A stretch of DNA of 64,000 nucleotides from Telopea speciosissima (lineage: Eukaryota; Streptophyta; Magnoliopsida; Proteales; Proteaceae). Below, piece by piece: positions 44,642-54,930 of this stretch. Under the pieces are notes generated by a model, which worked only from the letters and a program-made list of their open reading frames with translations, was not told the origin of the DNA and searched no databases. How positions within the stretch are numbered: position 1 is the stretch's first letter; each line of letters opens with the position of its first letter. The DNA lies in NCBI RefSeq assembly GCF_018873765.1, contig NC_057919.1, forward strand, positions 34,590,784-34,654,783, read 5' to 3'. Position numbers and translations under genes: made by a program.

Positions 44642-45889
44642 TGTAGCTCTAAATAGGAGAAGGATCCTATTAGAGGCCGAGCAACAGGATCTCAATGGGG
44701 CTGCTGGTTCGAATGGGCAGAATAGGTAAACTAGGGCAGAATTAGGGTTAGGATTAGGGATTTGAGCTAGGGTTCTAATTAGTAATGGTGTGCAGGTCAA
44801 AAGGAAGCTAATGGGATAGGTTTTGAATAGGTTCAAACAAAAAAAAAATTCTGAAATCTTAGGGTTAGGGTTTTGGGTTTTAGGTTTTAGAAAATAAGTT
44901 GAATTTAGGGTTTGTAGTTGGAGATTGGAGTAGGGCTTTTGGTTGAGTATTAGAGGAGCTAGGGAGAAGGTTCGGTTGCAGCAGGGGGGTTTCTGATGGT
45001 TGGTTATACCTAAACAGAAATTTAGGGTTTTTGGGTTTATGGGGGATGAGGGGATTTTAGGGTTTAGAACTGAGGATGGGGGCAGCAGTCTGGATCGAGT
45101 GTAGGGGGTATTAAGTAGAGGCTAAGGTGCAATTTTGAAGGAATTCTAATGGAGGACTGAAGCTGGACAGGCTCTGGATGAATTAGGGTTTATGGGATTC
45201 AAACTAAAAATAAAGGGGGAGTCGATTGGGAGGAAAAATGAATGGAAAACAGAATTTAAACATTCAAACTTACAGCAGGAATCCATCGACAGCAGCTGGA
45301 TAATTGAAGGAACCTCCCAATCTTCTCGATGCAAGGAGTCGCAGGAGTCCACCCACCCTATCCACCTTGAAATCCACAAGGATACACTCACGAAGGAGCA
45401 GGAACAGCAGCAGCAGCAATCTGCCAGCAGTAACAGTCTCTTTTTTTTTTCAAAATTCAATGTGGGGGAGCCTCCACGATTTAATATATATATAATATGG
45501 CTAATGCCAAGTCCTAATATAAATTAAAGTCTTCTCCTTCACAAAATCGTGGAAGGGAAGTTTAAATCTAACTTAACTAATTAAAAATAGTAAATTGACT
45601 AAGATACTACTAGTAACTTAAATTAAAAGAATCTAACTTAAAACATCTAATTTAAAAAGAAGATTTCATACTAGCCAATAGGAGTTAAGGACTTATTACC
45701 CAATAGGAACACTTTACTTAAATTAGACCAATTGAACCAATTGGGTGCAACCAATTCTAAACCGGTTCAATCTAAAAACAGGAAAATAAACTAAGTATGA
45801 AGAATAACTAGCAAATAAACCTACTCTACGGCTCTCTAATCAAGCCCTAAGTTTAGGATTTCTTCTTCTTCTTCCTACTTAGAGCTACA
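44642..45889 (-). repeat. 3' LTR of the gag-only element
   Basis: In plus orientation it runs TGTAGCTCTAAATAGG to CTTAGAGCTACA. It aligns throughout with 47517-48763, with scattered substitutions and small indels. It carries many TTTAGGG and AGGGTTAGGG telomere-like motifs (44740-45080) and a poly-pyrimidine CTTCTTCTTC end. Confidence 0.93.
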
Positions 45890-47487
45890 TCAACTCTCCC
45901 CGTCTTGAAAGCATTCATCTCCAATGAATGGCTAGAGATCACAGAATGGTCTTCCAAATCAGGATCAAGTTTCTTGAGTTCATCTTCAGCGGATGGTTCA
46001 AGCTTGTATGCGGACAGCAACTCTTTTACGGATGAAGAAGGCTGGAACTCTGGCTGGGCAGCAGCCTCTTGAAGGATCACATGAACACCTCTAGGAGCAT
46101 TACCTTCGTCTTCAAGATAAGCAGCCACATCGTCTTCATCATCAGGAGGAAGTGCATGGAAATGAATTTCGCCCTAGTCCTCACCTTCACCTTGAATTCC
46201 TTCCTTTTCAGCCACATTGACAGACTTCTTCTTGTGTGGGCAGTCCCAGGCAATATGCCCCTTGTCTTGGCAGTAATAACAAGTGAAAGGGTCATGTCGG
46301 CCCATAGGAGCTTTGCCCTTACCGCCCACATGTGGGGGAACAGCAGGGCAAGAGGTGCTGCCTATAGAAGAACCTTGTTTTGAGGTGCTAGTATTGATGT
46401 AGGCCGGCTTGGGAGTAGAACCCGGCTGTTTACTTGAAGCTAATAGCTCCTCTGCTTTCAAGGCCTTCTCAAAGCAATCTCGAATATCTGCTACGTTAAC
46501 CACCCCAATTGCCCTGTTGATCTCACTTGACAGACCCAACCTGAACCAGGAAAGCATTTGGATGCCCTCCTCCCTAATGCCAGTGCGAGAAGAAAGAACA
46601 TCGAATTTCCTCATGTACTCAGTCACAGTCATGGTCCCTTGGAGGAGGGAGTTGAATTGATCCTGCAGCTGAGACCTGAAGTCCCTTGGCAAGTAATGCT
46701 TACTCAGGTCGTATTTCATGTCTTCCCAAGTGTGGGGTGCAATACCATTAAAGTCCATCTCTCTTTCAGTAATTCTCCACGACTCACGTGCTGGTTCGAC
46801 AAGTTTAGCACGGACTAACTTCATTTTTCTCTCTTCAGACAGGTCATACCAGTCAAAATAATCTTCAATTGCAGCCAGCCAGTCATAAAATACTTGGGGG
46901 TCAGGGTGACCATCGAATTCTTTCAGCTCAAGCTTCACCTTTTGGTTGTCTGTATAGCGCCGATTAGTACCCTGGTCTCTAGTGAAGTGGGACCTCATAT
47001 ACTCCTCAAAAGTAGGCTGGCGACCTCTATTTCTGTCCTGGTCTTCTCTATCTCTATCTCTGTAGCCTCGGTGGTGATCTCTGTGTTCCCGAGAAGGCTC
47101 ACGGGCATCTCTAGGTCTGTCCCGACGATCTCTATAATAATCTCTACCATCCCTGTCATCTCGGTCAGTCCTGAATCTGTTCCTGTGACCTATGTGTCCA
47201 TCTCTATAACCCCTGTAGTCATCTCTGGGGCTCCCATCTCTGGTAGGCAGTCTCTGTACCACTGAATGGAGTTGGTACCTATCTTCTTCTATGGGTACAT
47301 TGCTGTCCCCATTAAGTGCAAGTTGTCTACGCTCAATTACTTGCAGCCTTTCAGCAATAGCTCTCTGTTCAGCTCTAAAATCTTCAACAAAAGTCTTCTG
47401 GTCAGCAGTAAATTTCTGAAACATCTCTAACATTGCTGCCAAAGGATCGAGTGGGTGTGGCAGCATTGGATTGCCATGTTCAGCCAT
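45853..47487 (-). CDS. Gag of the non-autonomous element, one in-frame TAG
   Basis: Starts at ATG 47487, two bases after the primer site. Residues 1-70: helical N-terminus (LDPLAAMLEMFQKFTADQKT). Residues 90-165 are a very Arg/Asp-rich linker (RDRDREDQDRNRGR). Residues 185-340 are the retrotransposon gag capsid domain (FDGHPDPQVFYDWLAAIEDY, SLLQGTMTVTEYMRKFD). A CCHC zinc knuckle lies near residue 412 (CYYCQDKGHIAWDCP). A TAG at 46174-46176 ends the 437-residue product. The same frame then stays open for 107 codons to 45853 (GEIHFHALPPDDEDDVAAYL onward), and its last codons (VALSRKKKKKS) lie inside the 3' LTR. This may be readthrough, or a single nonsense change in a longer protein. It would package RNA using another element's Pol. 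Confidence 0.88.
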
Positions 47488-47516
47488 GGCTCTGATACCA
47501 AGTTAATGTAGCTCTA

Positions 47517-48763
47517 AGTAGGAGAAGGATCCTATTAGAGGCCAAGCAACAAGATCTCAATGGGGCTGCTGGTTCGAATGGGCAGAATAGGTAAACTAGG
47601 GCAGAATTAGGGTTAGGATTAGGGATTTGAGCTAGGGGTCTAATTAGTAATGGTGTGCAGGTCAAAAGGAAGCTAATGGGATAGGTTTTGAATAGGTTCA
47701 AACAAAAAAAAAAATTCTGAAATCTTAGGGTTAGGGTTTCGGGTTTTAGGTTTTAGAAAATAGGTTGAATTTAGGGTTTGTAGTTGGAGATTGGAGTAGG
47801 GCTTTTGGTCGAGTATTAGAGGAGCTAGGGGGAAGGTTCGGTTGCAGTAGGGGTGTTTCTGATGGCTGGCTATGCCTAAACAGGAATTTAGGGTTTTTGG
47901 GTTTATGGGGGATGAGGGGATTTTAGGGTTTAGAACTAAGGATGGAGGCAGCAGTCTGGATCGAGTGTAAGGGGTATTAAGGAGAGGCTAAGGTGCAATT
48001 TTGAAGGAATTTTAATGGAGGACTGAAGCTGGACAGGCTCTAGATGAATTAGGGTTTATGGGATTCAAACTAAAAATAAAGGGGGAATCGATTGGGAGGA
48101 AAGATGAACGGAAAACAGAATTTAAACATTCAAACTTACAGTAGGAATCCACCGGAGCAGCTTGATAATTGAAGGAACCTCCCGATCTTCTCGATGCAAG
48201 GAGTCGCAGGAGTCCACCCACCCTATCCACCTTGAAATCCACAAGGATACACTCACAAAGGAGCAGGAACAGCAGCAGCAGCAATCGGCCAGCAGTAACA
48301 GTCTTTTTTTTTTATTCAAAATTCAATGTGGGGGAGCCTCCACGATTTAATATATTTATAATATGGCTAATGCCAAGTCCTAATACAAATTAAAGTCTTC
48401 TCCTTCACAAAATCGTGGAAGGGAGAGGTTTAAATCTAACTTAACTAATTAAAAATAGTAAATTGACTAAGATACCCGTACTAACTTAAATTAAAATAAT
48501 CTAACTTAAAACAACTAATTTAAAAGAAAGATTCCATTCTAGCCAGTAGGATTTAAGGACCTATTAACCAATAGGAACACTTCACTTAAATTAGACCAAT
48601 TGAACCAATTGGGTGCAACCAATTCTAAACCGGTTCAATCTAAAAACAGGAAAATAAACTAAGTATTGAGAATAACCAGCAATTAAACCTACTCTACGGC
48701 TCCCTAATTAAGCCCTAAGTTTAGGACTTCTTCTTCTTCTTCTTCTTCATACTTGGAGCTGCA
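47517..48763 (-). repeat. 5' LTR of the gag-only element
   Basis: In plus orientation it runs TGTAGCTCTAAGTAGG to TTGGAGCTGCA. Partner of 44642-45889, with the same telomere-like motifs at 47600-47940. On the minus strand its end CTTAGAGCTACA is followed by TTAACTTGGTATCAGAGCC, the primer site. Confidence 0.93.
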
Positions 48764-50760
48764 TCACCTTCTTTCTATTTATCATTTTACTGTTGAATTA
48801 AATTGTTGTCTCATTTTATTCCATCCATTGTGTCTTTTAGGATTTGGTGACAGAAGCGATGATTGGATATGGTAGGGTGCGGGCAAGTTGTATTATCTGG
48901 ATCCAGCTCTTTCTATTGTGTCTCCCAGTTTTTTGGCTAATACTCTACTTACCGATAGTGTTCTTCAACAAGTTTACCAATGGCACCAACATCTTGGTCA
49001 TCATCTTTTCATTCTTTACGTTTATCGTTTTCTACTTTACTTAAAGATTCTAGTCCAGATACTTTTCACTGTGAAATATGTGAGTTAGTTAAACATACCC
49101 GGACATCTTATTCCCCATCTTTGAATAAAAGTGAAATCCCTCTTTTTGTTATTCACTCTGATGTTGGGGGGGGGTCTCGCATTGTTTCTCAGGACGTTTT
49201 TCGTTGGTTTATCTCATTTATTGATAACTGCACTCGCCTCACTTGGGTTTATCTTCTTCGACATAAATTTGAGGCATTTGCTTGTATTCGATCTTATCTG
49301 ACCATGATCTAGACCCGATTTGATGGCAAGGTGCGGGTCCTTCGCACTGATAATGGCACTGAATACATTAATGGTTTCGCTAGTTTCTTGATATCCAGGG
49401 TATCCTTTTTCAGATCTCCTGCATGCACACTCCAAAACAAAATGGCATACCTGGGCACAAGAACCGTCATCTTCTTGACGTTACTCGCTCTCTTACTTAT
49501 CATGAATGTCCCTAAATTCTACTGGGGGGATGCTGTCCTTACTAGCTCACTGCAGCCTACCTCATCAATAGGGTTCCCTCTAGTGTTTTGGATTTCCATA
49601 CTCCCATTAATTGTCTCCCTGATCCCTCTTTTGCCTCCCACCTTCACCCACGGGTCTTTGGTTGTGTCTGTTATGCTCACAACTTTGATCCTTCCTAGTC
49701 GAAACTGAACCCTCGTGCCTTTCGTTGTCTTCCTCGGCAAACCGTCCTCTCAGAAGGGATATAAATGCTACCATCCTCCCTCTCGACGACTGTTTGTTAC
49801 CATGGATTTCACTTTTCATGAATCTAAACCTTATTACCAGTCTTCTCTCGAGGGGGAGACTATAATGCCAGAGCTTTCTTTTGGTCCTTTGGTTCCTTCT
49901 GGTCCTTTTTTTATTTACACTGTTCGTCTTAAGGGGGAGAATGTTCCTACGAAGGATTTGCTTACATACTTTCACCGGAGAAAACATCCTACGACTGACC
50001 CATCAAGTCCATTAGCGCTTACTGATCCACCTCCTTCATCACTATCAGGTAATAAGGATCCTCCTCCCACTGAAGTTAAAGACATTGATGCTCTTATTGC
50101 TATTAGGAAAGGACTTATAAAATGTACTTAACATCCCATTTCTAACTTTGTCTCTTATGAATCCTTATCTCCGTCCTATAGAGCATTTGTTTCCTCTCTG
50201 TCTTCTATTTCTATTCCGCAGGGTTGGAAAGAGGCTATATCTGATTTTAAGTGGAAAGGTTCTTTGATAGAAGAAATGCAGGCTCTATGGAAGAATGGTA
50301 CTTGGGAGCTTGTTCCCTATCCAAAAGGGAAAAAGCTAGTCGGATGCAAAATTGCAAATGAGAGTTCCCTATAAAGCATAAGACAGATGGCACCATTGAG
50401 AGATACAAGGCCAGGTTAGTCGCCAAGGGCTTTACTCAAATCTATGACATTGACTATCAGGACACCTTTGCTCCAGTAGCCAAGATGAACTTAGTCCGAG
50501 CCTTACTATCATGTGTGCTAACCTTGGATGGAATCTCCAACAGTTAGATGTGAAGAATGCCTTCTTAAATGGTGATTAGGAAGAAGTCTACATGGAGTCA
50601 TGGACAATCCCCTTGGTTTTGAGTCATCATTAACTGCCATTGAAGTATGCAGACTACAAAAATCTCTCTATGGCCTGAAATAGTCTCCACGTGCTTGATT
50701 TGATCGGTTCCTCAAGGCTATGCAGAAGTTTGGCTACAAACAAAGCCAGGCTGACCATAT
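48764..50760 (+). pseudogene. host-copia integrase and reverse transcriptase, broken
   Basis: Continues the copia frame after the insertion. Pre-integrase and zinc-finger text FHCEICELVKHTRTSY (about 49055) is followed by PLFVIHSDVGG (first Asp), FISFIDNCTRLTWVYLLRHK, RTDNGTEYINGF (second Asp), NVPKFYWGDAVL, and then QKGYKCYHPPSRRLFVTMDF with a long linker to 50131. RT starts GWKEAISDFKWKGSLIEEMQ (about 50222) with NGTWELVPYPKGKKLVGCK, then runs through several frames to GYKQSQADH at 50753, where the solo LTR interrupts. Multiple stops and frameshifts. Confidence 0.85.
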
Positions 50761-52550
50761 TGTTTGAGTTAAAATAAAACCGCAAGCATACGGGTCAATC
50801 GTAGCTACGGGTCGAACACGAGGAGATATACGCCACTCTATTTAACTAACTTAAAAGTAATGCAAAGTGAACCAAATTAAAGTGTTAAATTAAACTAATT
50901 AAACTAACGAAAATCAATGCATCCTAACTCAAGCATCTAACAAAATTAAGGGATTAAATCGGCGTCCTAACACATGAGCATCTAACCTATCAAGCTAAAG
51001 CGAATTGAAAGGAATAAAAATACAGCCACACATACTAACCATATAAAAAGAAATAAGGGAATAAAAATGCATCCATAAACCACAACCATATAAAATTAAA
51101 ATAAAAGAAATAGAGGGGGAAGAAGAAGAAGAAGATAGAGAGAGATAGAGGAGATGGAGAATGAGATTGAGAGTTTAGATAGTAAAACCTGGATGTGCTT
51201 GCATGAATGTAATTGAAAAGCTTGAATACTTGCATAAACTTACCATGGCCTCCTCTTCTAAATCTTCAAGTCTTGTCATCAACTTAAGAACTTAGACTAG
51301 AAAGCTTAAAACCTAAACTAGAATTAAGAAATTACAACCCAATTGAAGACTTAAATTGAAATTAAAGCATAAACTAAACCTATTATAACCATTAACTAAA
51401 AATCATAAAAGCAAACTAGAACTTAGAAAAGCCAAAAATTACAAATTAGAAGGAGAAGAAGAGAAGAAATTTCACTAAGTGAATGAGCTAAAAATTACAC
51501 TAAAAACTGAATTAAAATTGAACTAGAAACTAACTAAAAACTGAACTAAAAAACTAACTTCTTACAACCCAGAGGGCAAGGGGTATTTATAGGGGGAAGA
51601 GAGGAGAAGAGAGAAGAGGGAAGTGTAGGAGAAATATTCCCTAAGAAAAGAGAATATTCTCTTCTCCTTCCTCTTTTACAATGCCTTGAATCCTAAGAAA
51701 AAAAAAGAAAAAAAATAGAAAGAAGAAGAAGAGAAGATTGTTTACATAGACCTTCTATTTCTAGAAAAGTAAACTTCAAATTCTAACAAGTGCTTCCTTT
51801 TCTTTGTAGATATTTTCTCCAAGCAATAAAATCAAAGCGTCTTTGATTTTTCAACTTTCCATAGGTAAGAGAATATCTTTCAAAATAAATCTATCCCAAG
51901 TAGAATTCCAGAAGTGCCCTTGAGAAGTTGGAGGAGAGAGAGAGTAAGGGTGGTGACTAGGATTCCTTCAAGAATAAATAAAATACCCATTCTGTCCTTC
52001 AGAAAACGTGGAGCATGGGGTGCTTATATAGGCCTCACCATTGTGTTCCTTGCGAAAAATCACCCAAAATAGACCCAAGTTTTGTCCAATTTGGAGTTCG
52101 GGAGCCCAAGATATCTCAAGTTGAAGTTGGACTGTCCAAAGCCCTCCAAATGGAATCTTTCAGGTACAAGAAATATAACTTCTTGTTATTGCGTTAAGGC
52201 CCCTGGAATCCGAACTTTGGCTTCACTTTGTCTCCAGCCAACTGTCAATAATTACAAATAAACCCCTACAGACCATTTTCGTGCTTCGTTACGGAAACGG
52301 CCGTAACTTCTTTGTTTCAACTCGGAATCATGTGCCGTTTGAACCGTTGTGAAGCTGACTCGATGGGCCACGTATCCAAACCGTTAACACCTCTAAACAG
52401 CTTAAAAATATTTCCTTAGCATCATCTCCTCCATTTTCACAAGAATTCACCTAAAACCTGAAAAGCACAAGAAAGCACTCAGTAACTCTGTCCAATGTGG
52501 TAAAATGTATGCTTTATGCCCTAAGATTTCACACATAAATGTGCTCATCA
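50761..52550 (-). mobile_element. solo LTR, 1.79 kb, inserted in the copia RT
   Basis: Minus-strand ends are TGATGAGCACATTTATG and AACTCAAACA. Flanks are CATAT (50756-50760) and CATAC (52551-52555), a 5-bp duplication with one change. Removing it rejoins QADH to TLFVRHESSKVTALIVYVDD. There is no coding sequence inside, and no second LTR or interior, so it is probably a product of LTR-LTR recombination. The end sequence recalls large plant Ty3/gypsy LTRs, but the family is a guess. Confidence 0.8.
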
Positions 52551-52810
52551 CATACCTTATTTGTAAGACATGAAAGCAGTAAGGTTACTGCTCTCATAGT
52601 ATATGTGGATGATATAGGGGTCACAAACACTGATTATACTGAAATTTCCAAGGTGAAAACACAACTAGCAAAGGAATTTGAAATAAAGAATTTGAGACCT
52701 CTCAGATACTTCCTTGGAATAGAAGTTGCCCGCTGTGATAAAGGCATCTTTATCTCCCAGAGAGTATGTCCTAGATCTTCTCAACAAAACGGGTATACTT
52801 GGGCGTAAAC
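52551..52810 (+). pseudogene. host-copia RT C-terminal part
   Basis: TLFVRHESSKVTALIVYVDD (catalytic YVDD near 52600), then EIKNLRPLRYFLGIEVARCD and ISQ(R)EYVLDLLNKTGILG. The normal following text (CKPADTPM-like) is replaced after about 52805 by integrase C-terminal sequence of another copia element. Confidence 0.85.
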
Positions 52811-54930
52811 TAGAAGACTTCCTTGGTTATGGCATAGAAATAAAGGGTTATTGGTGTTACCACTCTGTTGCTGGTTGTCTCCGCATATCCCATCATGTTG
52901 TCTTTCAAGAGCACACTCTCTTCTCTTTTGCCTTAGAGTTCTCCTGAATTTTCTTCACTTTCCGCCTTCCTGTACCAAATCTTTTTCATCCCACCCACTA
53001 GCTCCCCTCTTCCACCGGCTCATGACCTTGACATTGCTACTACCACACCACCTGTCTTTGACTTATCTATTGCCATCCCACCGACAAAGTACAAAATCAC
53101 CAGATGTAGACTCATCAACTACTTGGCTCCTACCTAATGGCCCTGACCTATCTTTGGATTCCTCTGTTAGCCCTACTCGTCGGTATGCTAACCAGGTAAG
53201 AGAAAAATCCGTCCATCTTCGTGATTTTCATTGTTATTTTTGTGTCTTGTTTCTTTACATGAACCAACCTCCTTTTGTGATGCTTCTATTAATCCTCACT
53301 GGCAAATGAGCTTGATGACCTTCATAAGACTCGTACCTGGGATTTGATTGATCTACCCTCTGACAAACTGCAGTTGGATGTAAGTGGGTGTACAAGATCA
53401 AGACTCGATCTGATGGATCAATTGAGCGGTACAAGGCCTGTCTAGTTGCAAAAGGATACAATCAAGAATATGGCATCGATTATGAATAAGCTTTTGTCCC
53501 TGTTGCTCAATTGACCTCTATTCAAACTCTCATTGTTGTGGTAGCTGTTCGTCAATGGTCTCTTTTTCAGATGGATATAAAAAATGTTTTCTGAATGTTG
53601 ATCTTCAGCTAGGGGTGTACATGAAACCTCCTCCGGGATATCCCCGTCACCCTCATCAGGTGTGTCGTTTACAACGTGCTTTATATGGTCTTAAACAAAC
53701 TCCCCGTGTTTGGTTTTCCAAACTCAGTTCCACCATCTTTGAGTTTGTTCTCATTGAATCCGCATGACAATGCTCTGTTTATTTGTCACACTGCTTTTGG
53801 GGCTGTGGTTTTTTGGATGATATGCTTATTACATGGGATGACATTGTAGGCATCCAGTTCTTAAAGCTTTTTCTCAATCAACATTTTGAAATGGATCTCG
53901 GGCTGTTACGATATTTTCTTGGCCTTGAAATATCCTCTGCCACTGATGGATATTTTTTTTATCTCAGGCCAAGTATGCGTCTGATCTATTGTCTTGTGCA
54001 GGGATCACCAATAACAAAACTGTTGACACACCTATTAAATTCAACGGTAAGTTACAAGCGACTGAATTCAACAATAAGCTGCGAGTGACTGATGGAGAAC
54101 CTCTAACTGATGCTATCCTCTACCATCAGCTTGTTGCTAGTCTTGTGTACTAGACAGTCACTTATGTTGTTCATCTTGTCAGTCAATCAGTTCATGACTG
54201 TCCCTCGATCTACTCATTTTGCAGTTGTTCTTCGGATTTTTTGATACTTCAAGGACCCTCTCCTCCATGGCTTACTATACTTCTCTAGCTCTGCTCTTGA
54301 ATTGAGGGTCTATTCCGATATTGATTGGGCAAGTGATACTACTGATTGACATTCTAGAACGTGCTACTTCTTCTTTCTTGGTGATTCTCATCTCTTGGCG
54401 TAGTAAGAAACAAAGTGTAGTTGCTCGTTCTAGTACCGAAGCTGAGTATCATGCTCTTGCTGATACAACATTTGAACTTATTTGCCTACAATGGCTTCTT
54501 CAGGATATAAGCGTCACCTTCTCAACTCCAACTCCTATATACTGTAACAACAAGAGTGCTGCTCAGATTGCTCACAATGATGTGTTTCACGAGCGCACTA
54601 AGCATATTGAGATAAAGAACATTTTGTTCATCATCATTTGCTTTGTGGTGTTCTCACTCTTCCTTTTGTTCCATTAGTGCATCAACATACAAATTTGTTT
54701 ACCAAAACACATCCTCCTAGTCGTTTTCGTTCGTTGGTGTCCAAACTCAAGTTGGTTTTCTTTGACCCACCTTGAGTTGGAGGGGTGTGTGTGTTAACTG
54801 TAATATTGTGTAAATATTCCCTGTATCTTTCTTTCCTTGTAATGTGTTTCCTTGTCTAGATATTGCCATATTAGATGGCAGTCTTGTTATATAATCCCAT
54901 CTCTATAATGAAATACACAGTTTTTACTAA
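52811..54930 (+). mobile_element. second copia element, 3' part only
   Basis: Begins in integrase C-terminal sequence (FLGYGIEIKGY, HSVAGCLRISHHVVFQEHTL) and continues to RT and RNase H. It ends with a purine tract (GTTGGAGGGGTGTG) and an LTR starting TGTTAACTGTAATATTG near 54793, running to about 54930. That LTR does not match the 124-bp LTR at 42554, so this is a different family. Confidence 0.82.
53380..54690 (+). pseudogene. second copia RT and RNase H, broken
   Basis: RT text in several frames: [14 protein letters not shown] near 53410, then FLNVDLQ and VYMKPPPGYPRHPHQVCRLQ with RALYGLKQTPRVWFSKLSST (53600-53730), FLDDMLIT at the YVDD position (about 53812) and FEMDLGLLRYFLGLEIS. RNase H: SWRSKKQSVVARSSTEAEYH, ALADTTFELICLQWLL, YCNNKSAAQIAHNDVFHERT (54395-54600). 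The catalytic Asp of the usual YCDN motif is Asn. Stops and frameshifts are frequent. Confidence 0.87.

Larger units (their letters stand above)
44642..48763 (-). mobile_element. non-autonomous gag-only LTR retroelement
   Basis: Two LTRs of 1,248 and 1,247 bp (44642-45889 and 47517-48763) bracket a 1.6-kb interior that codes only for Gag on the minus strand. The primer site GGTATCAGAGCC (complement at 47489-47500) overlaps the Gag start region, and a purine tract ACGGGGAGAGT precedes the 3' LTR (about 45893-45904, complement). It has no protease, RT or integrase. Removing it rejoins the copia protease (CVNLL with the following SVS-type text after 48764). The 5-bp flanks TCTAA and TCACC do not match, though ACCTTCT occurs close to both ends. 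Confidence 0.9.
42554..52810 (+). mobile_element. Ty1/copia element with nested insertions (host copia)
   Basis: A 124-bp 5' LTR (42554-42677, TGTTAGGATAAGG to CATATTTCA) precedes the primer site TTGATATCAGAGC (42680-42692). Gag, protease, integrase and RT follow on the plus strand in pieces. It is interrupted by a gag-only LTR element (44642-48763) and a solo LTR (50761-52550). Its own 3' LTR is not found. At about 52800-52815 the sequence changes to a different copia element. Confidence 0.85.

Noticed and set aside
44642..45889. Interstitial telomere array
   Set aside because: The TTTAGGG-like motifs are scattered and degenerate within an LTR and repeated in its partner LTR, so they are LTR sequence and not a telomere relic.
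46894..47265. Plus-strand Ile/Ser/Val-rich frame resembling a membrane protein
   Set aside because: Antisense of the Arg/Asp-rich linker of the gag-only element.
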